From positions 4,321,408 to 4,381,407 of the forward strand of contig NC_087082.1 of the NCBI RefSeq assembly GCF_026151205.1: a stretch of 60,000 nt of DNA, read 5' to 3'. The DNA comes from Bolinopsis microptera (lineage: Eukaryota; Ctenophora; Tentaculata; Lobata; Bolinopsidae). Each line of letters starts with the position of its first letter. Position 1 is the stretch's first letter. The notes beneath the pieces are model-generated. The model made no database searches. It was not told the origin of the DNA and was given only the letters and a program-made list of their open reading frames with translations. Position numbers and translations under genes: made by a program. Below, one piece after another: positions 45,491 to 56,909 of the stretch.

Positions 45491-45492
45491 AC

Positions 45493-45653
45493 TAGTAGGT
45501 TGTTGTAAGCGGAAGTTTGATCGTTCACGCAATAACGATAGTCGATCATCACACCAATGACAAGATTGGAGACAAAAGCGAACAATTTGACGTTACGTCT
45601 TCGACTTTGTGCGTGAACGATCAAACTTCAATTCCGCTCACAACATCCTACTA
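45493..45653. mobile_element. MITE with TA-flanked inverted repeats
   Basis: TAGTAGGTTGTTGTAAGCGG at 45493 and the inverted TAGTAGGATGTTGTGAGCGG ending at 45653 give ~40-bp terminal repeats that continue through AGTTTGATCGTTCACGC. The outermost TA on each side could be a TA target duplication (Tc1/mariner-like) or part of the element. Confidence 0.75.
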
Positions 45654-47665
45654 TGTCTGAATATCATTTATGTATTCATCACATTTGTGATGAATCATAA
45701 CACATAATGGCAAATTTCAGCACTACAAGAACATATCATTAAATGTGCATGGCACTGTATGCTCTACAGAACGACGAACGTGCGAAGGCTGATAGACCAT
45801 GGTCGGGAAAGATTAAAAGATTGAAGTTGACCTAACTGTGCAAAATGTGTTATGTATATATTGTTTTTTGACTGATGAAACAGAAGCACAAAGCAGAAAG
45901 TAATCGGTCATATTAGGTCGTTATTGCGACTCACAAGCCTAACTGAGGATAACGTTTGAAACATGACAGGTAACCGCGTGCATGCGCGCGACGTTGGAAA
46001 TGATCCAACGCGAAAATAAATTAAGCTTACCACTAATTGTCGTGAAACGGAACCGGCAAGTAAAGTTTTTAAATTGCGCGGCGCGCAAAAAAGTTACAAG
46101 GGCCACGGCCACAGTATAGTACGACTACGGTTACCTGAGGACCCCAGGCTATTATGTTCATTAACATAATAGCCTGAATAAAGATTTGGCGGAATGACAG
46201 GCTGAGCGCGGCCCAGTAACGACTACGGGTAACTTTATTTTATTTTTAATACTTCTTACTTGAAGTTACCAACCCTTTCAAACTCGTAATTTCATGCTAC
46301 GATCTTATAAACTGTTATTATAACTATAAGGTAGTTTATATAGTTTAATACTAATAGTTTAACTTTAAGGCATTATTTTGAGCACGATTAGATTTCGACC
46401 GTTCTGTGTAGCATGTAGATGCTTATACGTTTTTATTATGCATGAGTAAGCTGTAGGATTGTAAAAGTAAGCTATACGGATACCAATGTATTTTTACGCT
46501 GATTTCGAATTCGAATAAGACAGCTATTACGTTTCTACACGTTGTATTAACCTCTCGTGCACGTGCAAAGCGTGCACGCCCGATCAAAAGGGGTTACAGC
46601 GTGTGTCAACTATTACGTATCATGAAAATCATTTCTTGACGAGTTATAATTAACAAAGGGGGTTGCAAGGGGTGACAAAGTATAGCAATCTTGATTACTT
46701 TTTATCCGTATTTTATAAAACTTACTCAGCTCAATTATTTGTACTTGACTTGCTTACCGTATTTTTCTTCTACAACTTGCCATAATAGATGTTTTCTGGT
46801 ATAATAACCAATTGGATGATTTATCGCACCCTTTGCATTAAATTTAATACACGCAAGAAATTTATACGGCTTCGCATGTACCCCTCCGCTGGACGTCGGC
46901 CGGCATGGGCAATTAAATTCTGACAAGCACGAAGCCGTGCATACAGCATATCATACATAAGTTGTCCATGTCGATCAGTACTATACAGTATACCGGGAAA
47001 CCATATACTACAAGGGATTGAAATCTCTCAACAGCAAACCATAGAACAAAAAGCTTCGCACCACAAACTTCAGATTGGATGTCTTGGGAAACGCACACTG
47101 CCGTCCACTTGCACTGCCCAGCCAAGTGCCCTATTACATTACTATAATATATAGATTACTGCTCAAATGTCGTTTCTTACGATGTGCTATGTTTTACAAT
47201 AGATTATATCATCTTGTATCTCATACGATAAGAACACTGCTTCTTTGCCAATAATGTTTAATAGGAAACGGCAAAGCTTTTGTAAAGTTGTTGACCACTT
47301 CACAGTTTCGTACCCGGTTTCTTAAACTGAATCGTGTTACATTTTTATTATGAACAATGAAGAAGAAGGTTTTAAAAAGTTCAATAAATTAAAAATAAAC
47401 TATACACAAATAACAAAACATGAAAAACTATCAAAATTGACTTGTTCTCTTGTGCAACAATGCCGAACAGCTTCCAAGCGTCCGGTTTTCCGATTGACGG
47501 AACGACTGCCAAGCCAATTGTCTGTCGAGTCTTTGTCAGGACGACACTGGATACTTATTAGTAGGCGGATTTAAACAGTCCAGACCTTTTGATATCATTA
47601 TAATCAATAATCCCTTCGATATGGTTCAACCCATTATCGCAAGGTAGTTATGTACACAGATTCTA
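45654..47665. other. Mostly noncoding interval
   Basis: No convincing exon. Short frames at 46735-46926 (..NCPCRPTSSGGVH..) and 46913-47125 have no splice context or homology that I recognise. GC-rich spots occur at about 46077-46087 (GCGCGGCGCGC) and 46558-46580 (GTGCACGTGCAAAGCGTGCACG). Confidence 0.4.
46146..46175. repeat. Perfect 13-bp stem hairpin
   Basis: AGGCTATTATGTT, 4-base loop CATT, then AACATAATAGCCT. It sits between related GACTACGG.TAC sequences at about 46120 and 46220, so it may be the middle of a decayed element. Confidence 0.7.
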
Positions 47666-49059
47666 TCAATCGTCTTTGAATATCCTCATTATATCTGTCT
47701 TTGTATAACCCATCTTTTCCTTGTGCGTTTTGAACTGGCTGACGAATTCTCTAAACTTTGATGCCTTAGAGTTCTGTGCTAACGTGGACTTTTTGTAAGT
47801 TTGATAGATATCGTCTATATCGGCTTCGAGTTCACTGAAAATACAAGCTATTAAAGCAGATAAACAAATTTACTTCTTGGGTTTCAAAACGGGATAATAC
47901 ATAAGAATCCCTGTGAACACTGAACAAACTTCAAGAACTCACTAGGACGGTTATTATCTTATAGCATCTTTAATTGACATAAATTTACAGCACTGTTCTT
48001 ATGTTAGAACGGCTACATTCAAACAATTAACTTAACATCACCAACCTGTCACTGGGGTTTTGAGCGAAGTGTGCTGCTAAAACTGCCCTCTCTTCTTCTC
48101 TTATCACTGCAAAAACCAAATGTTAATTTGAATCCAGAAAGTTGTTTGAAAGCGGACTATGAATCAGCTCCATACCGTTACCAGAAAATGTTCTTCCAAG
48201 TGTGATTGTGTACCTAAAGTGACAACTAACATGATCCAATTACGTCAATTAGGCTTCGAGGAAATTTTTAACAGGGGTTGTAATAATGGTTTACGTATCC
48301 TGGAGGTGAGGTGTGGGAAACGGTTTACATTAAATGTTTGTGCACCATCTTCCGTGTACCGAAGCGATAAAATACTTGGAGACATCCTATTGGTCGATAC
48401 CGATGAAATTTCCAGAAAAAAAGCGCGCCGCGCGCAAACTCCACTGTGCTTTGAATGTTACTGTGGGATTGCGCCTTCCTAAAAACTAGTAACGAATTGT
48501 GACCGGGCTTAATGGTCCTGCTACGTCATATTTGCTTTTGTGGAGGAACTGTTCGCTGCTAAGGTCAAATCGATTCAAATGTATCTCAAAGAATTTACTC
48601 ACCATTCCAGCGATAAGTGCAGTAGTATGTAGCAATAGCAAGCAATGGAATCCACCCGACAGTAAGATTTGCTATCTGAAAGGAATTTTATTCTTCAATT
48701 CAGCTAAAACTAGGAGGTCGCGATACGAAAAGAGACTGGACAGGAGTAAAAATTTCATTCAGCAATAAAACATAAATAAACTTTCATCGTCAGTGATACG
48801 TACCCAGTTAACCTTAGGTTTCTTTCCCCACCTATCCACGTATTTCCATTCGCCCTTAGGACATGTTGTATCGTTTATAGTAGGCCAGCCAGTAGACTGC
48901 TGATAGTTTCTTTGATAAGGGAACACCATATCAAATCCTTTAGAACATGTTTTGTCAATGAAATGCTTATGAATATCACGTGGGTTTTTTTTAATTGTTG
49001 TTCCAACATCATTCAATGAGTCTACATTGATGATAAGTAAGTTATTATGGAGTGCTGAG
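47666..49059 (-). CDS. Small single-pass membrane protein, partial 5' end
   Basis: Exons in transcript order: 49059-48804, 48675-48603, 48106-48046, 47834-47666, with GT-AG borders and matching phases (0, 1, 2); stop TGA at 47666-47668. The second exon codes for one hydrophobic helix (NLTVGWIPLLAIATYYC). It is preceded by a Cys/Trp-containing segment (TTCPKGEWKYVDRWGKKPKV) and followed by a charged helical tail (REEERAVLAAHFAQNPSDSE.., ending IMRIFKDD). The first listed exon enters in phase 2 after a TTACAG acceptor, so an upstream coding exon, or a spliced-leader 5' end with an internal start (MVFPYQRN..), is needed; I could not place it. No family recognised. Size and a single helix fit many organelle or ER small membrane proteins. 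Confidence 0.68.
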
Positions 49060-49774
49060 CTGTAACAAATTTTGTCTTTTTGCCAGAATTTGGGATAGAG
49101 TACTTCTCAATGATCATATTTACGCCCTTTTAAATAAAAATATAAACACTCTTTTTTTCATATAATATTTATCATACGTAAGAACATACTTCAACATTAA
49201 CAAGGAAGAATCAAACACCAAGGCGACTCAAAATTCGCATGTTACAATTCAAATACAACTTCAACTTTCGAGTGTGTCAAAAACTGAAAGAGAAGAAATC
49301 TTCTAGCCAATTTAACATGTCTTTTTTATTTTCTTAAAGCAATACATTGTGAAAGCGTGTTTTAGCAAAATATCAATACGAATAGAGCGACTATCCTAAA
49401 ATAATTTTCATAATTTACTACCTACGTAGAAAATCAAATAAATATATGTTTAGTTTGGCCAGCAAAACTGAAAGACAGAACCCCTTAAAGTTGAAATTAT
49501 GCTCATTTGAAAATTGATGTCGTCAAAAAAATCTTCGTACTTAAAATATTATCAAATATTAACCATAAGCACCACTTAACAACAACAAACATCGTAAATA
49601 AAACAGTTGTATACCATAATACTTGTCTGCAAGTATAAATAATTTGATATAGGGTAAATGGGATAAATGTTACTCAAATTGAATAGGTCGGAAAAGGGAT
49701 GTCAACTTTAAAAGGATCTTACAGATTTCTTTAAATCAGAGCTGATTCTGACTCTAAACATGACGGTACTAATT
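49060..49774. other. Gap between the small membrane-protein gene and calnexin
   Basis: AT-rich. It should contain the 3' untranslated region of calnexin (minus strand) and the 5' end of the next gene. No other exon is supported. Confidence 0.4.
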
Positions 49775-51851
49775 TCAGTCAGCTTTCCTTGTTCTTCGTT
49801 TGACAGGAGCTTCCTCTTTCTCCTCAGCTGCCTCCTCTTCGGCAGCCTCCTCTTCTTCTGCTTCTTCTTCTTCGGCAGCTTCCTCTTCCGCCTCTTTCTC
49901 TGTCTCCTCTAACTCAGGCATATCTTCTTCTTCTTCTTTCTGTTCTCCACTTGCTTCCTTCTCTTCTTCCTCGCCCTCATCTTCTTTCTCTTCGTCATCA
50001 GGAGTCACTTTGTCAGTTTTCTTAGCTTCAGCTCCATCGTCAGCAGGTGCAGGAGATCCCCCGCTGCAGTAAAAGTAGAGTACTACAGGCAGGATCACTG
50101 CTGCAGCTAGAAGGATCCAGATCCAAGGGTTCTCTCCGGCAAAGACAAGGAACTGATCCATTGGGCTGTCTCCAGGAGCAGCCAGTTTTTCAATCAGAGC
50201 TTTCTTGTTCCAGCTTTCTCCAGCCCACTCGTCAGCTACTGACTTGCTGTCGGTCAAAATTATGTTGTCAAACATGATGTCTTTAGTCATGGTCCACATC
50301 TCAATACCTACAGCTGTGATTGGCATCAGAGAGGCAAATGGGGTCTTGTCTTCATAATAATCAGGGTTGGCAATCTTCTTGGGAGACCAGACACCACTGT
50401 AGTTAGGGTTGTCAATGAGAGGAGGAGCCCATGAGCCCTTGTATTCAGGGTTAGGTTTCTGAGGACGAGTCCAGGGACCACAGTTACCAGCCTCACATTT
50501 AGGGTTCTCAACAATGGGAGCTTCCCATTCACCGTCCTCCTCGTCATCCCAATCCTCTGGTTTTACTGCGTCTGGGTCGGGTACCTGCTCAACCTCATCT
50601 TCCAGCCAGTTATCCGGCATTGTGGCCTCCTCGTCTTCAATAAACTTGGGAGCATCCTCATCCCAGTCCTCAGGTTTTGTTGCCATTGGGTCGGGGATCT
50701 TTTCCTTATCATCCCAGTCAGAAGGTTTGGAGTCAGATGGGTCGTCAATCTCAGATGGAGGGTTGATGGCAGGGGTCATGTCAGTCAGCATAGATCCTTT
50801 GTTTACGGAGTTTTGGTCTACAAATATCTCGAAAGAGCCATCAAAGTCGACAACGAGAGTTAAAAGATGGGATTTGTTATCACCGAATATTTCCTTGAAG
50901 TCTGAAGATGCCTTGGCGTGTTTCTCTTCAACTGCTCCAGTGACGGGGTTCTTGTAGTTGACGATGAAATGAATCCTGCTTTCAAGTCCACACTTGTCAG
51001 GCCCAAACATGATGGAGTAAAGGGTTTTATCATTGAAAGTATCTGATGAGAACTCCTCGTCTACTTCGGCAGCCAACTTGAGGTAAGATCCACCACATTC
51101 CATTGTGTCTTGATATTTAACCTCGTACTGCACGACAAACTGTTTCTGTGAATCGTGAAGTTCCGTGAAGTCTACTTTCTTGTTCATCTTAGCTGAGATA
51201 GCATGATGTTTGGCTTTGTCTTTAGCTACTAGTCCCAAATCTTTAGGGTTAGCTGAGTTACCCTCAATGGCCCATCGACCATCGAACTTACTTCCGTCAC
51301 CTGAAACACGATTGTGTTTAGAATAATATAATGGTCCAGGTACATACAAGTCATTAATTTTTACAGGATATTCCAAAGGTTTTTTCAGTATCGTATTAGT
51401 GACCTATGGTACATGGTTGCAAGGCCTGGGTTATATATTTGAGGGTGACATGTGACTACCAGGTGACAGGTTAGCTGAATGTGACGGATAATTAACAAGA
51501 ATCACAAGGTGACGCGGACGTGGTGTTTTGGTTGGAAACCCTGTAGTAATTACTAATTGAAACGATAATGTGCATGATTTGAGGATCTAAGTTGGCCCAA
51601 ATTCTTAGAACTAATAACATTTTTAATCAAACTGACTAAGTCGGTATCAGCTCAATCGAGCAAGACAATTTCCAACACTCACCTTTAGAGGATGATGATA
51701 AACCCCATATTGAGCCAATGCCCTCGAAATTAGCAAAAGGATCTGCAAAGAATGCATTTCCTTTCAGAGACGGAAGTTTGAAAGGTTCCTCCTCTGCCTC
51801 CTGCGATAAGACCGCAACAAACAGGAGTACTGCTACCACTTTCGTAAACAT
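49775..51851 (-). CDS. CANX: Calnexin, ER lectin chaperone
   Basis: Exon 1 (51851-51683) codes for the signal peptide MFTKVVAVLLFVAVLSQ and the first mature residues; exon 2 (51300-49775) the rest. The intron is GT-AG, phase 1 (AAA G|GT GAC). The product is 564 residues. The globular lectin domain shows SKFDGRWAIEG, AKHHAISAKMNK, QYEVKYQDTMECGGSYLKL and MFGPDKCG. The proline-rich P-domain arm has four motif-1 units (KPEDWDED, MPDNWLED, VKPEDWDDE) then motif-2 units (GPWTRPQKPNPEYKGSW, NPNYSGVW). One membrane helix (NPWIWILLAAAVILPVVLYF) leads to a long Glu-rich cytosolic tail ending RRTRKAD. Calnexin binds monoglucosylated N-glycans to retain folding glycoproteins in the ER. Full length and intact; having only two coding exons is compact. 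Confidence 0.97.
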
Positions 51852-52124
51852 CGCTGTGGCTATAAGAATGAGTTGGTTAGAGGTTAGTTATTTACCATAC
51901 AATTTATACTTTGCTCCGAGATAATAGAAGTTTTAGTGTGAAATAGATCAATTCTCACTAATTCCACTGCCTCCTGATACATAGTTAAACTTATTCATAA
52001 AATTACTAGGACAGTTATTCACTATTGTTTATTATTCTATACATTTAATGAGTGTAGACCACCTAGAAAAAGGTTGTATTGAGTTGCAATTAAAAACGAA
52101 CTAGCTTTAATATTCATTCTATAT
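51852..52124 (-). promoter_or_regulatory. Calnexin upstream region, abutting a LINE
   Basis: Only about 270 bp separate the calnexin ATG from the truncated LINE at 52125. The core promoter must lie here unless a noncoding 5' exon exists beyond the LINE. No obvious TATA or ER-stress element is seen. Confidence 0.35.
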
Positions 52125-55100
52125 TATGTCAAAAATATGTCCTCATCTATAACGACATTGGACTCGAGCACGACATAGAAGAACCAAGAAACAATTCTGA
52201 CCTTACAATATCTGAACCCCACTGCCAACACTTCCTTGACATGGTTATCAATAACCAACTCAAAATTCTTAATGGTCGTACCCTTGGGGACACCACTGGA
52301 AAAATGACCTGTCACAAATACAATGGAAGCAGTGTGGTTGACTATTTTGTAATCACCTCATGGGCAAGAGATCATGTAAACTCTCTCCAAGTAAAAGAGT
52401 TTACATCATACTCTGATCATTGTCCATTAGTCTTGAAACTCACTACATTTGAACCATTTGTCGCAAATTTCCAGCTCCCAGACTTTTCTAACTTTCCTTG
52501 TGGCTATAAGTGGGACAGCAACACCTCCCATTCACTATTTAAAAAAGCCCTTACCTCGCCCGAAATTATCAACAATCTGGAAAGCATTGTGACAAATGAA
52601 TTTAGCAGTACTCTGGAGGGCAATCACGAACTGAACGATGCAGTCATAAAATGTCTCCACAGTGCTGCTGATATAGCCTTAAAAGTGAAAAAGCCTCCCA
52701 AAAATTCTGCCCGTAAAAAATGGTTCGACCCACAAGTCAACTCCTCGCGGCGGAACCTTAATAGGCTAGCAAATCGGCTTGGTAGTAAGCACTGTAACAG
52801 TATCCTCAGACTAGAATATTTTAAGCAACGCAACAAGCATAGCAATTTTGTAAACAGTAAGAAAGTAGCTTTCCTTAAGAAATTAAATGAAGCTATAGAA
52901 GAAGGTCACATACTCGACTGGAAAAAATTTAAACGGCTTAAACAAGAACATGACACTAGCCCCTTACTTGACAAATTTGATTTAGCTAGCTTCCATGACT
53001 TCTTTGCATCCCTTTATAAAAAACCAGACCAGGAGCCAGATCTCACTCACCACAATCACAAACATTACCCTGAACCACCAGATCTGGATATCCTAAATAA
53101 GCTCATGTCAGAATCTGAAGTGACCTCTGCCATCAAAAATCTCAAAAAAGGTAAAAGTTGCTCAAACGACTTGATATCCAACGAGATGCTTCAGAGCGTA
53201 ACTCCGCTTTGTCTCAAAGCCATCCTCAAAAACTTCAACCACTCACTGGTCTCCGGTTACTATCCATGGCACACCAGCATCATTACTCCTATTTACAAGT
53301 CTGGCAACCCTTTCAGCCCGGACAACTACAGAGCAATAGCTGTTGGTAGCTGTATGGGTAAACTGTTCTCTAGCATCTTACTTGAGCGTCTCCTGCACTT
53401 CAAAAAGCTCTACTGCCCTGACCCAAAAGAACAACTAGGGTTCTCGAAGGGTGCTCAAACAAATGACCACGTTTTTACCCTTAAGACAGTCATTGACAAA
53501 TATACCAAGGTTAAAAAAGCTCGTCTCTATGCATGCTTTGTTGATCTAAGAAAGGCCTTTGACACTGTATGTAGGGACCTCCTTCTGCACAAAATCACAT
53601 GCCTTGGAATAACTGGAAACTTCTTCAATTGCCTAAGTGATATGTATAGAAACTCAATAGCTCATATAAAAATCTCCAAACTCTTGTCCCCTAATATTGA
53701 CATTGGAAAAGGAACAGAGCAGGGACACCCTCTATCACCGGACCTTTTTAAAATCTATATCAACGACTTGTCATCTCTCCTGAAATCTGTTGGTGATTAT
53801 CCTATTCTAGCTGACGTCCTAATATCACATCTGCTCTGGGCTGACGATCTTGTCCTACTTGCCCTAAGTCCCAAGGCCTTGCAAGACAATATAAACATCC
53901 TATTCGACTTCTGTAACTCTATGGGCCTTGAAGTAAACATTAAAAAAACCAAGATTCTCATATTCTGCCCTCATAAAAGAAAACACTCCTATGAAACATT
54001 CATTTTGGGAGGCCAGCCCATCCAACACACCGACAAATACTGCTATCTTGGCATTATATTCCACAGAAATGGATCTTTTACAGCAGCAAATACTGAACTG
54101 AGGGCCAAGGCTCTCCGTGCTCTCTATGGCCTCAAAGGCAATATCGTCAAAGATGCCCTCTCTCACCGTTCTCTAAACATTCTATTTGACTCTCTAATAA
54201 AACCGATACTGCTCTATGGCTGCCAAATCTTATGTCCTCACTCAAAAACCATGAGATACCTCTCCAAAACAGATAGCAAAGCCAACCCCCAGCATACTCT
54301 CAGGTACATCTCACAAGACCACTATGAAAGATTCCACCTTAAGTTTATCAAGTGGTCCTTGTCTGTCCATTCAAAAGCATCAAATATAGGCTGCTGGGGC
54401 GAAAGTGGGCGCCACCCCCTCTTCTTTGAAGCCTGCAAACTTGCAATAGATTTCTATACTCGCCTTGAAAGCACTGAAAATGAACTTCTCTCCGCTGCAT
54501 TTCACGAGCAGATTATGCTGGGCCTTCCTTGGTACACCAACATCGGCCCCAACGTTAATGTGGCTTTTGCTATGTGTTGGTTCAGCCGAATTAATTATTA
54601 TGTTTAATCAAGTTTATATTTCTCGTTAGTTGTCATCCGGCCAAACAATAAGCAACTTATATAATATATTGCAGCACCATTTTTCAATTAGAATATTAAA
54701 ATATGTCATCGTAATTTTGCATGGCTGAAATGTAACGCTTGATTTGTATATATAATAATTAATTGAATTTTCAAATAAAAAAAAATCTCTAATCTTCTCA
54801 CCAAATATAACTTCCCCCACTCATCCTCTTCAAAATCCAAGCTCTCTACCCAAATCAGTCACAACATGAGGGAAGAATTTGTGGATACCTGGAAATCTGC
54901 CAAGGCATCCTCACCTAAATTAGAATTCTACAATCAAATTAAACATGATTTTGAACCAGAAACATACTTAGGAGTGGTTAAGATCCCCGATGCTCGGAAA
55001 AGCTTAACAAGGTTTTGTATTAGCTGCCACAATCTTTACATTGAGAGGGGCCGTTACGAAACCCCCCTAGTACCAAGAGAACATCGATGGTGCACTTTTT

Positions 55101-55372
55101 GCTTTTTCAGCAAGGGGCTTAAGCCTATTGAGGACGAAATTCATGTTCTAACTGACTGTTTACTCTACTCCTCAGTTAGAGAAAAATTTAACTTCCATCC
55201 CAAAAATATTACTGACCTAGCCGGTTTGCTATCCGATAAAACACTAGACCCTACAAAATTTACTGCCACAGCAAGAGCAATCCATTCAATTCTCTCTGTG
55301 AACGAAAATTTTACAGCCTACTATAAGAGCCCAGATTTCCACTCAAATACTGGCCAATGCATAATGCTATAG
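52125..55372 (+). pseudogene. LINE ORF2: endonuclease (partial) - reverse transcriptase - zinc-binding C-terminus
   Basis: The endonuclease C-terminal part is at 52125-52440 (SDHCPL block). The reverse transcriptase lies at about 53100-54100: YACFVDLRKAFDTV (first catalytic Asp, near 53542), GTEQGHPLSPDLFKIYINDL and LLWADDLVLLAL (the two catalytic Asp as WADD at 53837-53848). The thumb has YCYLGIIFHRNG. After the insertion the same frame continues (NLLTKYNFPHSSSS.., MREEFVDTWKSAK) to a C/H cluster RFCISCHN..CTFC..EDEIHVLTDC, a probable zinc-binding knuckle. Except for the interruption and the missing 5' end, the frame is remarkably intact, which suggests recent activity. Confidence 0.87.
54588..54787. 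other. ~200-bp insertion with A-rich end inside the LINE ORF2
   Basis: The ORF2 frame is lost after ..NVNVAFAM near 54585 and resumes in the same frame at about 54798 (NLLTKYNF). The inserted DNA ends CAAATAAAAAAAAA, with an AATAAA-like signal and A-tract, so it looks like a short retroposed sequence (SINE or mRNA fragment). I cannot define a target duplication. Confidence 0.6.
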
Positions 55373-55502
55373 GACCTCAAAAATAGTATTATATTAAACA
55401 TTTCTATTTTATCCCTACACTTCTGTAAATAACTAGAATTGTGTAACCTTAAATTATTTCAGAATTATAACTATTGTGAATTCAATAAAATAATTATCAC
55501 TT

Positions 55503-55541
55503 TTGTATCCTTGTATCCTTGTATCCTTGTATCCTTGTATC
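55503..55541 (+). repeat. (TTGTATCC)n LINE 3' tail
   Basis: Nearly five perfect octamers directly downstream of an AATAAAATAA sequence, marking the LINE terminus. Confidence 0.92.
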
Positions 55542-56909
55542 AACGGGGCAGTATTTAAGCCTTGAATGCTAAGCTAAATCATGCTGTCAATTGTTCAATG
55601 CAGAAAACTATTTCCAACGTAACTTAATGGTAGCAAGAGTAACTAATTTTGCACTAGTTGTGAGTGATGGCTTTCTTGTAGATTTGACAAAAAATTACTA
55701 AGTTGTCAATAAATCTAAGTCAGCCAGAGTATTAGAAAGAAGCTAAAGATTAAAAAATGGCTTGCATCGTTCGTTATACATATCTGTTTCGAGAATGTAC
55801 AAATTGGCTGCATGTAAAAGATAAAATAAAATTTTTTTTAACTGAATTGGTTTTGGACCTCTTCATGCTTTTGATTTATTTATTATTGTTATTTGGTATT
55901 ATGAGCTAATATGTACATATACATACGGTATCTAAAAGTTAAGTGTATAGCGAGCATATTTAACAAATTTTAAGCAATATAATGTATTGCGAGCAGTGCA
56001 GCTGTAACTTAAATATCGCATAAAAGTCATATAACTCAAAACTAAAATTTTACTGGAATATAGGGAGAACTAAGATAAAATTAATGTCAGACCCGTCGCC
56101 ACTCTCAGCAGTCAACCAGGGCTCATAAAAGCTTAACAGCGCCTGGGTCCGTTCACCAACTGTGCTAATGTGAGTGGCGGTGTGGTAAGACCCATTTTAA
56201 CAGCGTGTATATTGATGAAATACAAGCGCTCTAGCTGCTAGCATACTTGTATCATTTAATTTTAAATCAAATTCATTCGGATATATATTTATTGATTATG
56301 TATTGAATCGGTGATAAATAATAAAATTGTCTAAAAAATTGTCTTTGAATCAATGAGAGGTGGTGAGAATGACCGGGATTGAATCTAAAATTAAAGTTGT
56401 CCAGTAGTTTTGAATACAACTTTTAAAAACATTTAATAAGCTATCGGGGTTGCACAATGAGCAGGATAGATCTTCTAGATGAACTGTGAAATCTTATTGT
56501 TTAGTGTACTGTGACACTTCAATTTTACATGGAAGAGATGAGGAAGAAAGGGTACATCCTAATTTCGTATTTGTTGTTTACTAAAAGTCTGATGTTTCTT
56601 TCCCTAAAGTTCTAAAGACATCCAAAGATGCATTATAACATTGGATTACAATGTTTGATGGAAATTGTGTCCCAATGTTAGACACCTTACTTCATACATC
56701 CTAGCTGTTCAAAATAGTCCAATTATAGTCCAATTAAATGGTCACTCTTTTATCCCATCACTCTTGTGCAAATTCTAACATTTATCTGTTGAAGGTAGTC
56801 GTCCGGGTAGAAAGTTGACTGGCACTCAAACATCTAGAAAAGGGGGCCACATAGGTAACATGAACAACAACGGTTAAAGTGTGGGTAAGCATTAAAAGTG
56901 TTTAAAACA
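55542..56909. other. Noncoding interval
   Basis: No gene supported. A loose inverted pair occurs at about 56096-56190 (GTCGCCACTCTC .. GTGAGTGGCGGTG), possibly a decayed short element. Confidence 0.4.

Larger units (their letters stand above)
52125..55541 (+). mobile_element. 5'-truncated CR1-like LINE
   Basis: It begins inside the endonuclease domain (..YVLIYNDIGLEHDIEEP, NGRTLGDTTGKMTCHKYNGS, SSVVDYF, SYSDHCPL) and carries a complete reverse transcriptase and C-terminal region. It ends in a tail of octamer repeats. CR1/L2-group LINEs end in such short repeats, which supports the class. The coding frame is open from about 52125 to 54607 and again to 55372 but is interrupted by a ~200-bp insertion, so this copy is dead. 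Its 5' end lies 270 bp from the calnexin start codon. Confidence 0.88.

Noticed and set aside
46735-47125. Two short minus-strand ORFs (..NCPCRPTSSGGVH.. and MAGQCKWTAVC..)
   Set aside because: Too short, overlapping in different frames, without splice partners or homology that I can name.
48159-48482. 107-codon plus-strand ORF with Cys (MNQLHTVTRKCSSKCDC..)
   Set aside because: Lies antisense within an intron of the small membrane-protein gene, with no exon borders and no recognised domain.
50514-50957. 147-codon plus-strand Ser-rich ORF over calnexin
   Set aside because: Antisense shadow of the calnexin P-domain; Ser codons are complements of Asp/Glu/Trp-rich codons.
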